A stretch of 64,000 bases of DNA from assembly GCF_014595975.1 (NCBI RefSeq), contig NZ_JABWGQ010000060.1:62001-126000 (forward strand), in the 5' to 3' direction. The notes below the pieces were generated by a model that did not search any database, was not told where the DNA came from, and worked only from the letters and a program-made list of their open reading frames with translations. The first letter of the stretch is position 1; every line of letters begins with the position of its first letter. This document shows positions 35,910 through 44,364 of the stretch, piece after piece. The position numbers were made by a program, and so were the translations under genes. The stretch comes from Sphingopyxis sp. LK2115 (GTDB lineage Bacteria > Pseudomonadota > Alphaproteobacteria > Sphingomonadales > Sphingomonadaceae).

Positions 35910-37010
35910 CTATTCCTCGGTCCGGATCAAGATCATCTCGCCGATCAGCGCGAACAATATGAACGGCCCCCATGCGGCAAGGAAGGGCGAATAGGCCCCC
36001 AGATCGCCCATCGCCAGCGCGAAATTGTCGGCGACGAAATAGGCGAAGCCGAGCGCCATGCCGATGATCGCGCGCACGAACAGCTTGCCCGATCGCGCCA
36101 GGCCGAATGCCGCGACCGCGCCCAGCAGCGGCATCAAAATCGCCGACAGCGGCCCCGAAATCTTGTGCCACAGCACGCCTTTCAGCGCCTCGACCGGGCG
36201 CCCCGCGGCTTCGAGATCGTCGATCGCGGCTTTCAGTTTCAGGAAGGGCAGTTCGTCGCCATCGACCTGCGCCAGCGTGAACTGGTCGGGGCGCACATCG
36301 CGCGCTGCAATGATCGTGCCCAGCTGTGCGAGCGTCCCCGACCGGCGCTCAAAGCGCCGCGCGTTCGTCAATTCCCAGCCGCCGCCGGGCAGCGCGCGCG
36401 CGCTGTCGGCCGACAGCATCGACGACAGGACGCCGCCGGTGCGTTCATAGATGGTGACGCCGCGCAGCACGACTGCCGCGCCCGCAGTCTCGACCGTTTC
36501 GGCGTTGATCAGATCGTCGCCGTCGCGAACCCAGATGTTGCTGCGCACCCCGCTGTCGGCGGGGACGCGCCGATATTCGACCTTCTGCCACGCGCTGAGC
36601 GCCGCGGTCGAGCGCGTGACGATGCGTTCATTGAAGGCAAAGCTGATCCCGGCAACCAGCAACGCGGCGAGGAACAGCGGCGCCAGCACCTGATGCGCCG
36701 ACATGCCCGCGGCCTTCATCGCGACGACCTCGCTGTTCTGGTTGAGCGTCACCATCGTCAATATCGTGCCGAGCAGCACCGAAAAGGGCAGGAAAGTCTC
36801 GATAATCTGCGGCATCCGCATCCCGACATAGCGCCACACGTCGCTGTCGTCGTTGCCCGCGACGGCCAGGATCTTGCCGCTTTCGCCGAGCAGGTCGAGT
36901 GTCTGGAGGATGAGCACGAGCGCGAAGAGGATTGCGAAGGTGCGAAACAGGAACAGCCGCCCGACATAAAGCGCCATGGTGCGCGACGGAAAGAAATGAA
37001 GCTGGTGCAT
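35910..37010 (-). CDS. lptG: LPS export ABC permease LptG
   Basis: A 366-residue inner-membrane protein with six helices in two triplets around a periplasmic beta-jellyroll (about residues 140-250). Landmarks are LFRTFAILFALVLILQTLDL, the QNSEVVAMKAAGMSAHQVLA coupling helix and LMPLLGAVAAFGLARSGKLF. With LptF and LptB2 it extracts lipopolysaccharide from the inner membrane. The ATG at 37010 overlaps the lptF stop by one base (TGATG), so lptF-lptG are translated together. Confidence 0.95.
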   Translation of the reverse strand: MHQLHFFPSRTMALYVGRLFLFRTFAILFALVLILQTLDLLGESGKILAVAGNDDSDVWRYVGMRMPQIIETFLPFSVLLGTILTMVTLNQNSEVVAMKAAGMSAHQVLAPLFLAALLVAGISFAFNERIVTRSTAALSAWQKVEYRRVPADSGVRSNIWVRDGDDLINAETVETAGAAVVLRGVTIYERTGGVLSSMLSADSARALPGGGWELTNARRFERRSGTLAQLGTIIAARDVRPDQFTLAQVDGDELPFLKLKAAIDDLEAAGRPVEALKGVLWHKISGPLSAILMPLLGAVAAFGLARSGKLFVRAIIGMALGFAYFVADNFALAMGDLGAYSPFLAAWGPFILFALIGEMILIRTEE

Positions 37011-38218
37011 CAACCCCGCCTTTGCTCGCGCTGGAACAGGCGGACGAGGTCACGGACCCATCCGGCACCCTTTGCCGCGACGCGCTCGAGCGCGCCGATC
37101 GGCTGGCCGCCCGGAACATGTGCGATCGTGTAATACATCCAGATCGCAAGCGCCGCGAAGAGGAGAAAGGGCACCCAGAGCGCGATCAGCGGATCGACCG
37201 CGCCGCGCGCGCCCAGATCCTCGGCATATTGGTTGATCTTGTGCTGGGTGACGAGCAGCACGATCGACAGAAAGACGCCGAGCGAGGAGGTCGATCGTTT
37301 CGGCGGCACCGCCAGCGCGACCGCGATCAGCGGGATCAGGAACATCGACATCACTTCGACGATGCGGAAGTGGAAATTGGCGCGCGATTCGAGCCGCGTC
37401 TGTTCGCTCTGGCTGCTGTCCTTGCCGGCGACGAACAGTTCGGGGATCGTCATTTCGCGATCGGCGCCGCCGCGCAGACGGAAGGCCTCGATCTTGGGCA
37501 GCGGGATCGGCAGGTCGTGATTGTCGAAGGTCAGCACGCGCGGAACCGCGAACCTGGGCGATTCGTGGATCAATACGCCCTGCGACAGCCGCAGGATGAT
37601 GGTGTCGGGATCGTCGGTGGCCAGGAACTGCCCGCGCGACGCCGTCGCCGACACGCGCTGGCCGTCGCGCTGCTCGCCGCGCACGAAAATGCCGCGCAAG
37701 CTGCGGCCCTCGTCATAGCTTTCCTCGATGCGCAGCGTCATCCGGTCGCCCAGTCTGGTGAACTCGCCGACCTTGATCGATGCGCCGAGCGCGCCCGATC
37801 GGAGCTCGAACTGCAGGCCTTCATAGGCATAGCGTGCATAGGGCTGGATGAAGCCGACGATCGCCAGGTTGAGCGCGGCAAGGCCGACCGCATAGACATA
37901 GGGCATTCGCATCAGCCGCCCGAAACTCATGCCGACGCCTTTCAGCACGTCAAGCTCGCTCGATGTCGCAAGTCTTCGGAAAGCGAGGAGAATCCCCAGC
38001 ATCAGCCCGATCGGAATGCCGAGCGAAAGATATTCGGGGATCAGGTTCGCGAGCATCCGCCACACGACGCTGACCGGCCCGCCCTCGGTCGCGACGAAAT
38101 CGAACAGCCGCAGCATCTTTTCGAGCACGAGCAGCATCGCCGATAGCACAAGCGTGCCGAGCATGGGGAAAAAGATGAGCCGCGCGATGTAGCGGTCGAT
38201 GGCAGGCAGCTTATTCAA
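37010..38218 (-). CDS. lptF: LPS export ABC permease LptF
   Basis: A 402-residue LptF: IDRYIARLIFFPMLGTLVLS begins the first helix, TSSELDVLKGVGMSFGRLMR is the coupling helix and FHFRIVEVMSMFLIPLIAVA the second membrane triplet after the beta-jellyroll. It forms the LptB2FG transporter with LptG, whose gene follows with a one-base overlap. Divergent from the DUF2141 gene; the 132 bases between hold no other gene. Confidence 0.95.
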   Translation of the reverse strand: MNKLPAIDRYIARLIFFPMLGTLVLSAMLLVLEKMLRLFDFVATEGGPVSVVWRMLANLIPEYLSLGIPIGLMLGILLAFRRLATSSELDVLKGVGMSFGRLMRMPYVYAVGLAALNLAIVGFIQPYARYAYEGLQFELRSGALGASIKVGEFTRLGDRMTLRIEESYDEGRSLRGIFVRGEQRDGQRVSATASRGQFLATDDPDTIILRLSQGVLIHESPRFAVPRVLTFDNHDLPIPLPKIEAFRLRGGADREMTIPELFVAGKDSSQSEQTRLESRANFHFRIVEVMSMFLIPLIAVALAVPPKRSTSSLGVFLSIVLLVTQHKINQYAEDLGARGAVDPLIALWVPFLLFAALAIWMYYTIAHVPGGQPIGALERVAAKGAGWVRDLVRLFQREQRRG

Positions 38219-38350
38219 TCTTTCGTCGCCCCATCACCATGTTTTGGCCGCAAATGTTTTCCATATGCCGATTCAAGGGCGACAGGGACCCATGTCGGCG
38301 TGCGCCGTGCGGGCGCGGACGTGGCTATAGCCTCTGGAGGTTTTGAGGTC

Positions 38351-38824
38351 ATGTCGAAATTTGTATCGGGTCTGATTGCCGTCGCTCTGCTGGCGGCGGG
38401 GTCCACGGCGCACGCCATGGGCCGGGTGATCCCGAACGATCTCGCCAATTGCCGCAGCGGGCCGTCGACGCTGGTCCAGATCAACGGGATCAAGGCGTCG
38501 AGCGGCAAGATTCGCGTGCAAAGCTATCGCGGAACGTCGACCGACTGGCTGGAAAAGGGCCGCTGGCTCGCGCGTATCGAGGTGCCGGCGCGCGCCGGAT
38601 CGATGACGGTCTGCGTCCCCCTGCCCGAAGCGGGTGTCTACGCCATCGCCGTGCGGCACGACGTCAACGGCAATGGCAAGACCGACATCAGCAAGGATGG
38701 TGGCGGCATGTCGAACAATCCGAGCATCAACATCTTCAACCTCGGCAAGCCGAGCTACAAGAAGACGGCCTTTTCGGTCGGCGATGCGCCGCGGACCATC
38801 TCGATCACGATGAAATATATGTAA
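38351..38824 (+). CDS. DUF2141 secreted protein
   Basis: A 157-residue exported protein. A signal peptide (VSGLIAVALLAAGSTAHAMG) leads into a DUF2141-type beta-sandwich: VQINGIKASSGKIRVQSYRG, EAGVYAIAVRHDVNGNGKTD and KKTAFSVGDAPRTISITMKY. The DVNGNGKTD stretch is a calcium-loop-like acidic motif. Function unknown. The ATG at 38351 has GGAGG/GAGG sites upstream. It is followed within eight bases by the diacylglycerol-kinase-like gene on the same strand. Confidence 0.9.
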   Translation: MSKFVSGLIAVALLAAGSTAHAMGRVIPNDLANCRSGPSTLVQINGIKASSGKIRVQSYRGTSTDWLEKGRWLARIEVPARAGSMTVCVPLPEAGVYAIAVRHDVNGNGKTDISKDGGGMSNNPSINIFNLGKPSYKKTAFSVGDAPRTISITMKYM

Positions 38825-38831
38825 ACCGCCG

Positions 38832-39806
38832 ATGGCCAGTGTCGCGCTCCTCTCGAATCCTCGCTCGACGGGAAACCGCTCGCAATTGCCGCGGGTTCGC
38901 GAGTTTTGCGCGGCGCACCCCGACATTTTTCACTATGAGGTGGAGGACGTCGAACAGATCGGCGAGGCGATCCGCACGATCGCCATGGTGTCCCCGCGCG
39001 TCGTTGCGATCAACGGCGGCGACGGCACGGTGCAGGCGGCGTTGACCGAGCTTTATTCGGGCGGTCATTTCGGCGGTTCGCCGCCACCGGTTGCGGTGCT
39101 GCCCAATGGCAAGACCAATTTGATCGCGCTCGACCTCGGCGCCGAGGGTGACCCGATCAAGGCGCTCCAGCGCGTGCTCGATCTCGTCCAGGCGGGCGAG
39201 ATCGACGACCATGTGATCGAGCGCCAGCTTATCGCGCTCGACGGCGGCGGCAACACCCGCCCGGTGCTCGGCATGTTCCTCGGCGGCGCCTATCTTGCCG
39301 ACGTCATGCTTTATTGCCGCAACCGTATCTATCCGCTCGGCCTGCCCAACGGCATTTCGCATTTCCTCGCGGCGATCCTTGGGCTGTTCGCGATCGTCTT
39401 TGGCATCGGCGGCGGGCGCCTGCCGCCCAAGCCCGAACCGATGACCGTGTCGCTCGTCCGCCAGGGCGAGTTCAAGGGCAAATTTTCGCTGCTCATCGTC
39501 ACGACGCTCGAAAAACTGCTGCTCAGTATCCGCACCAGCGACAGCCATGGCAGCAACGGCCATATGAAGCTGCTCGCGACCGACAGCAATGTCGGCGCGC
39601 TGTTGAGGATGCTCGGTGCGACCTGGCGTGGCACGCTCGGACAAAAGCAACTCGCCGGCGTGCACTTCCAGCAGGGCGACGAGATACGGATCGAGGGCGA
39701 GCGGTCGAACGTGATCCTCGACGGCGAGATTTTCGAGGCCAGGAGCGGCGCGCCGATCATCCTCACCTCGACGCAGCCGGTCCCCTTCCTGCGTCTCGCC
39801 GCCTGA
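38832..39806 (+). CDS. Diacylglycerol/lipid kinase catalytic-domain protein
   Basis: A 324-residue DAGK-fold enzyme. VALLSNPRSTGNRSQLPRVR, VVAINGGDGTVQAALTEL (GGDGT, the nucleotide site) and VAVLPNGKTNLIALDLG are the conserved blocks; the usual GTGN here reads PNGKTN. The family phosphorylates diacylglycerol, ceramide or related lipids; substrate uncertain. It starts eight bases after the DUF2141 gene and is followed, 20 bases on, by a nucleotidyltransferase-like gene, so a lipid-phosphate pathway is plausible. Confidence 0.88.
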   Translation: MASVALLSNPRSTGNRSQLPRVREFCAAHPDIFHYEVEDVEQIGEAIRTIAMVSPRVVAINGGDGTVQAALTELYSGGHFGGSPPPVAVLPNGKTNLIALDLGAEGDPIKALQRVLDLVQAGEIDDHVIERQLIALDGGGNTRPVLGMFLGGAYLADVMLYCRNRIYPLGLPNGISHFLAAILGLFAIVFGIGGGRLPPKPEPMTVSLVRQGEFKGKFSLLIVTTLEKLLLSIRTSDSHGSNGHMKLLATDSNVGALLRMLGATWRGTLGQKQLAGVHFQQGDEIRIEGERSNVILDGEIFEARSGAPIILTSTQPVPFLRLAA

Positions 39807-39826
39807 GCGCGACACCGTCAGCAAAA

Positions 39827-40813
39827 ATGGACGATCCGATTCCCGTTCCCATATTCCCCGGCGACGACGAGGGGGCCGACCGAGCGAAGCCGAGCCCCGA
39901 CAGGATTTCGCGACTCGCTGGAACAGGCCCCTCGTCTTCTTCGCTCGCGGATGCGGAACAACTGGCGCAGCTGGTTCGCGACGAACTGTCCACCCCGGTC
40001 GATCCGCGCGTGACCGCGATGGCCGCCGCGATCGCCGAGCGCTATCCCGGCAGCGCGCGCGCGGTGCTGTTTTACGGAAGCTGTCTGCGCGAAAGCGCGC
40101 TCGACGGCCTGATGCTCGATTTCTACCTGATTGTGTCGGATTATGGCGACGCCTATCCGAAACGCTGGATGGCGGTCGCGAACCGCCTGATCCCGCCCAA
40201 CGTCTTTCCTTTTGAGCACGGCGGATTGATCGCCAAATATGCGGTGCTGAGCGAAGCCGATTTCCACCGCCTGAACGGGCCGGAGACGCGCAATGTGTCG
40301 GTATGGGCGCGTTTCGCGCAACCTTCGCGGCTCGTCTGGGCGGTCGACGATACCGCTCGCGATCGTGCCGTCGCGGCGGTGGCGCGCGCCGCGCCTGCCT
40401 TGCTTGCGGCTGCGGGGCGACAGGCGGGCGAAGCGCCGCTGGACTGGTGGCGCCGCGCCTTTCGGCTCACTTACTCGGTTGAACTGCGCGCCGAGCGCAG
40501 CGACCGTGCGCAGTCGGTCGTCGATGCCGATACTGTCCGTTACGAGCGCTTCAGCGCGCCTGCTATCGCTGCGATTCCGGCCGGAGCGCGGAGCGGCGGC
40601 TGGCGGCGGCGGCGGGTCGAGGGCAAGCTCATCAGTATCGCGCGCCTTGCCAAGGCCAGCCTGACCTATGCTGGCGGGATTGATTATCTGGCGTGGAAGA
40701 TCAACCGCCACGCGGGAACGAAGATCGAGATCAAGCCCTGGCAGCGACGCTGGCCGCTGATCGCCGCGCTGACGCTCGTGCCGCGGCTGTTCCGGGGCGG
40801 CGCGATCCGTTGA
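39827..40813 (+). CDS. Nucleotidyltransferase-like protein next to the lipid kinase
   Basis: A 328-residue protein. The segment ARAVLFYGSCLRESALDGLM followed by LDFYLIVSDYGDAYPKRW gives a GS motif and a spaced Asp pair, the pattern of nucleotidyltransferase folds and reminiscent of Tam41-type CDP-diacylglycerol synthases. KYAVLSEADFHRLNG and the C-terminal GGIDYLAWKINRHAGTKIEI fit that idea loosely. The N terminus is low complexity (PIFPGDDEGADRAKPSPDRI). The pairing with a DAG kinase suggests DAG to phosphatidate to CDP-DAG, but this is inference. Confidence 0.6.
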   Translation: MDDPIPVPIFPGDDEGADRAKPSPDRISRLAGTGPSSSSLADAEQLAQLVRDELSTPVDPRVTAMAAAIAERYPGSARAVLFYGSCLRESALDGLMLDFYLIVSDYGDAYPKRWMAVANRLIPPNVFPFEHGGLIAKYAVLSEADFHRLNGPETRNVSVWARFAQPSRLVWAVDDTARDRAVAAVARAAPALLAAAGRQAGEAPLDWWRRAFRLTYSVELRAERSDRAQSVVDADTVRYERFSAPAIAAIPAGARSGGWRRRRVEGKLISIARLAKASLTYAGGIDYLAWKINRHAGTKIEIKPWQRRWPLIAALTLVPRLFRGGAIR

Positions 40814-41086
40814 GCAGCCACCGTCTCCGGCCTGCGCGCCGCCTAATTGCACGACATTCGCGTTGCTAATCTGATCCAGCTCGACCGGGGCGACATCTCG
40901 CGGCTGAACCTTGGAACGGACGATCATTGTCGCCGCGACGCGACGGGCGATCCGGTATCGACCGGCGATGCCGGGGCCGGATGAAAAGGGCGCCGACGAA
41001 CTCGGCCAGTCGAAGGCGCGGGCGCTCCGGCGCATCGCGCGCGACACCGGCGTAGCGCGGGCAGCTGACGCCGGACGACAAGCCAT

Positions 41087-41115
41087 TTGCCTATGCTGTG
41101 TTGGGGCTGTAATAC
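41087..41115 (+). promoter_or_regulatory. Sigma-70-like promoter before the penicillin-binding protein
   Basis: TTGCCT (41087-41092), 17 bases, TAATAC (41110-41115). The expected start of transcription would fall just before the ATG at 41126, so the message may be nearly leaderless. The rest of the 312-base gap 40814-41125 shows no convincing gene. Confidence 0.45.
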
Positions 41116-41125
41116 GGCCCCAAGC

Positions 41126-43195
41126 ATGACCTGGTTCCGCAAATCCGAAGGCTCCGACCCCGCCCTTGCGATGACGCCCGGCGAGCCATTCGCCGACGTT
41201 CCGCCGTCATCGACGCCGCCTGCGGCCCCGCCGGTTCCCGAATCGCGGCGGCGCAAGTGGATGCGCCGGATCGCACGCGGCTTTGCCGTTTTGTGCTTGA
41301 TTTTCATTCTGCTCGTCGGCTGGCTTGCGCTCACCGCGCCGCTCTCGAAATCGCTCGAACCGATCGCGCCGCCGCAGATTACCCTGCTCGCGTCCGACGG
41401 GACGCCGATCGCGCGGTCGGGGGCGATCGTCGATCGGCCGGTCAAGGTGCGCGACCTGCCCGACCATGTCACCGGCGCGTTCCTCGCGATCGAGGACCGG
41501 CGCTTCTATTCGCACTGGGGCATCGACCTGCGCAGCATCGCGCGCGCCGTGTGGAGCAACATGACCGGCGGTCCGACACAGGGTGGCAGCACCATCACCC
41601 AGCAGCTCGCCAAATTCACTTTCCTGACGCCGAAGCGCACGCTGGGGCGCAAGGCGCGCGAGGCGCTGATCGCTTTCTGGCTGGAGGCGTGGCTGACGAA
41701 GGACGAGATCCTCGAACGCTATCTGTCGAACGCCTATTTCGGCGACAACACCTATGGGCTGCGCGCCGCGTCGCTCCATTATTTCTACCGCCAGCCCGAA
41801 AATCTGACTCCGGCGCAGGCGGCGATGCTCGCGGGGCTGGTGCAGGCGCCCTCGCGCCTCGCCCCCACGCGTAATCCCGACCTTGCCGAAAAGCGCATGA
41901 AGCTGGTGCTGAACGCCATGGTCGCGACGGGCCGGATGACCGAGCGCGAGGCGCGCGCGATCCGCACCCCGCGCATCGACGTGCGCACGCGCAATACGCT
42001 GCCCACGGGCACCTATTTTGCCGACTGGGCGCTGCCCGAGGCGCGCAAATTGAGCGACGTCGGCTATTCGCGCCAGACGATCAAGACGACGCTCGACGCG
42101 CGGCTTCAGGCGATCGCGCGGCGCGTCACCAGCCGGGCGGAGCTGGGCAAGGCGCAGGTCGCGCTTGTCGCGATGCGCCCGAATGGCGAGGTCGTCGCGA
42201 TGATCGGCGGCAAGGATTATGTCGCCTCGCCCTTCAACCGCGCGACGCAGGCGCGGCGCCAGCCGGGATCCACCTTCAAGCTGTTCGTCTATCTTGCTGC
42301 CTTGCGTGCCGGGTGGGAACCCGATGACATGATCGACAACCGTGCGATCGAAACGGGCGCCTATCGCCCCAAAAATGCGGGCGGCGCCTATTCGCGGCAG
42401 ATCAGCCTCGAAGATGCCTTTGCATCGTCCAGCAACGTCGCCGCCGTGCGCCTGTTCGGCGAAGTCGGCAGCGACAAGGTCATCGACATGGCGCGCGATC
42501 TGGGCGTCACCGCCCCGCTGGCCGAGGGTGACCCCAGCCTTGCCCTCGGAACGTCGAGCATGACCTTGCTCGAACTCACCGCCGCCTATGCCGCCGTTGC
42601 GGCAAACAGCTATCCGGTCGAACCGCACGCCTTCAAGGCCGAGGAAAAGGGCTGGCTCGAAAATCTGGTCTGGGGGCCATCGCGCTTTGGGTCGCGTGTG
42701 CACAAGGATATGGAAAGGATGCTGCGTGCCGCGGTCAATCGGGGAACGGGCCGCGCGGCGCGGCTGCCGCAACCCAATTTCGGCAAGACGGGAACCAGCC
42801 AGGACAATCGCGACGCGCTGTTCGTCGGCTATGCGGGCGGCCTCGTTGTCGGCATCTGGATCGGCAATGATGACAACAGCCCGCTTCAGGGGATTACGGG
42901 CGGCGGCCTGCCCGCGCGCATGTGGCGCGATTTCATGGTCCAGGCGGCGGGGCAAAAGGCGTCGCCGCGGCCGCGCCGCGTCGATCCGACCGGGCCTGTC
43001 GAGCCGCAGGACAGCCCGGTCATTCCTGACGTTGACGACATTCCCATCGCCGACGGCACGCGCATCGGCATCCGGGACGGCGACGCCGTGATCTCGACGG
43101 AAATCAACGGCAGCCGCATCGACCTTCGCGTGCCGATAGAGGACCGCCAGCCCGAACCGATCGGACCCGATACCGGGGCGCCGCCGGGCAATTGA
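41126..43195 (+). CDS. Class A penicillin-binding protein (PBP1-type)
   Basis: A 689-residue bifunctional peptidoglycan synthase. One N-terminal helix (about residues 52-72) precedes the glycosyltransferase-51 domain with AIEDRRFYSHWGID (catalytic Glu near 123) and GGSTITQQLAKFTFL, and then the transpeptidase with QPGSTFKLFVYLA (Ser near 382), SSSNVA and FGKTGTSQ (near 552). The C terminus is Pro-rich and acidic (PVIPDVDDIPIADGTRIGIR). Both active sites look intact. It lacks the long OB insert of classic PBP1a, so it is a smaller class A member. Confidence 0.93.
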   Translation: MTWFRKSEGSDPALAMTPGEPFADVPPSSTPPAAPPVPESRRRKWMRRIARGFAVLCLIFILLVGWLALTAPLSKSLEPIAPPQITLLASDGTPIARSGAIVDRPVKVRDLPDHVTGAFLAIEDRRFYSHWGIDLRSIARAVWSNMTGGPTQGGSTITQQLAKFTFLTPKRTLGRKAREALIAFWLEAWLTKDEILERYLSNAYFGDNTYGLRAASLHYFYRQPENLTPAQAAMLAGLVQAPSRLAPTRNPDLAEKRMKLVLNAMVATGRMTEREARAIRTPRIDVRTRNTLPTGTYFADWALPEARKLSDVGYSRQTIKTTLDARLQAIARRVTSRAELGKAQVALVAMRPNGEVVAMIGGKDYVASPFNRATQARRQPGSTFKLFVYLAALRAGWEPDDMIDNRAIETGAYRPKNAGGAYSRQISLEDAFASSSNVAAVRLFGEVGSDKVIDMARDLGVTAPLAEGDPSLALGTSSMTLLELTAAYAAVAANSYPVEPHAFKAEEKGWLENLVWGPSRFGSRVHKDMERMLRAAVNRGTGRAARLPQPNFGKTGTSQDNRDALFVGYAGGLVVGIWIGNDDNSPLQGITGGGLPARMWRDFMVQAAGQKASPRPRRVDPTGPVEPQDSPVIPDVDDIPIADGTRIGIRDGDAVISTEINGSRIDLRVPIEDRQPEPIGPDTGAPPGN

Positions 43196-43210
43196 TTCGG
43201 TTAATTCCGG

Positions 43211-43232
43211 CATTCCGGCCTGCGCCGGGATG
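43211..43232. repeat. Short imperfect hairpin, REP-like
   Basis: CATTCCGG (43211-43218) and CCGGGATG (43225-43232) pair with one mismatch in the 62-base gap between the converging PBP and AlkC-like genes. Related in sequence to the hairpin at 35831. Confidence 0.4.
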
Positions 43233-43257
43233 ACGATCCGGACAGCGGCGGCCGGGA

Positions 43258-44364
43258 CTAATCGTTGCGGTCGGCCAGAAGATCGAACCACGCCTCGCCA
43301 ACGCCCCGACCATTGACGATCAATTCGATCCTGTGCCGCCCCGGATGATGGCGGCGCGTCGTGAAATCGCGTATCGTCTGAGAGATCGACAGCACGGCGG
43401 TGCCGCGGCCCGCTAGCGTGAAGCTTTTGAGCTTGAACACCTTGGGCGCGCTCTTGCCGCCGGATCGCGCGTAATGGATGCGGTAATCGACCACCAGCGG
43501 CTGATCGTCGGGTGATTCGGACGCCAGCTCGGCGGCGATGGCAATCCGCTCGCCAAGGCGCACCGACGCGGGTTCGACAACAAAGCGGCGCACCGTCACC
43601 GCTGCCCCGTGTCCGACGCCGATCAGCGCAAGCGCGGCGGGATCGCCCTTTTTGATCAGCGTGCGCAGCGCGTGGCGGATGATCCACGCGGTGCGTTCGT
43701 TGTCCCGCGGCCACTGCGCCAGTCGCTCGACCAGCCAATCGGGCCGGTCTTTCGCAATGTCGTTGAGATGGTTGGCCACCGACTTGCGAACATAGATGGC
43801 GGGGTCGGCCTTCAATGCTTCGAGGATAGGCGCGGCGCGTGTGGGATCGGCCTTCAGCGCCGACACCCGCGCAGCCCACGGCAGGCGCGGCCGGGCGCCT
43901 TCGCTTGCAAGCCGCCGGACATGCTCGTCGGCGCTTGCGGTCCAGCGCTCCATCGTCGCCAGCGCGCGGTCGGGATCGGCAGCGAGGAACGGACGGATCG
44001 CGAACTCTGCCGAACCAAAGCGCGTGAGGTCGGCGAGCGCCGCCATCGAGCGGTCGAAATCGTCGAGGCCATGACGCGCCACGATTTCGGTGATCGCGAT
44101 CGCCTGAAATCCGTGCGTCAATCGCGGCGCCATTGCGCGCAAAGTGTCGAGCGTAGCGCCATAGTCATCGGGCAGTGCACGGTGCAGCGCATCGGCGATA
44201 TGGCGCACGCGTTCCATGATCGACAACGCGTCGAGGCCGTCCGATGCGGCGCGCACGAACATCGGCCGGTCGAAGCGCGGCGCGGCCGCCGCCCCGGCGT
44301 CGGCGATCGTCGCGATCGCTTGCGGGCCGAGCAGATTTTTGAGCAGCAGCGTCTCGCTGCTCAC
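43258..44364 (-). CDS. AlkC/AlkD-type DNA alkylation repair protein
   Basis: A 368-residue HEAT-repeat protein. ADEHVRRLASEGARPRLPWA is the signature seen in AlkC-type DNA glycosylases, ADPAIYVRKSVANHLNDIAK the adjacent repeat, and the last 100 residues (TVRRFVVEPASVRLGERIAI and YRIHYARSGGKSAPKVFKLK) look like an Ig-like domain, as in AlkC. It would remove alkylated bases such as 3-methyladenine. Its ATG overlaps the end of the outer-membrane efflux gene by four bases (ATGA), so it is the last gene of the RND operon. Confidence 0.85.
   Translation of the reverse strand: MSSETLLLKNLLGPQAIATIADAGAAAAPRFDRPMFVRAASDGLDALSIMERVRHIADALHRALPDDYGATLDTLRAMAPRLTHGFQAIAITEIVARHGLDDFDRSMAALADLTRFGSAEFAIRPFLAADPDRALATMERWTASADEHVRRLASEGARPRLPWAARVSALKADPTRAAPILEALKADPAIYVRKSVANHLNDIAKDRPDWLVERLAQWPRDNERTAWIIRHALRTLIKKGDPAALALIGVGHGAAVTVRRFVVEPASVRLGERIAIAAELASESPDDQPLVVDYRIHYARSGGKSAPKVFKLKSFTLAGRGTAVLSISQTIRDFTTRRHHPGRHRIELIVNGRGVGEAWFDLLADRND

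Noticed and set aside
40866..41081. Short frames in the gap before the PBP, with a faint FlhB-like look
   Set aside because: The match is too weak, has no flagellar context and lacks a ribosome site.
41207..43879. An 890-codon frame antisense to the penicillin-binding protein
   Set aside because: It has no domain signature and opposes a gene with intact GT51 and transpeptidase motifs; it also overlaps the AlkC-like gene in another frame.
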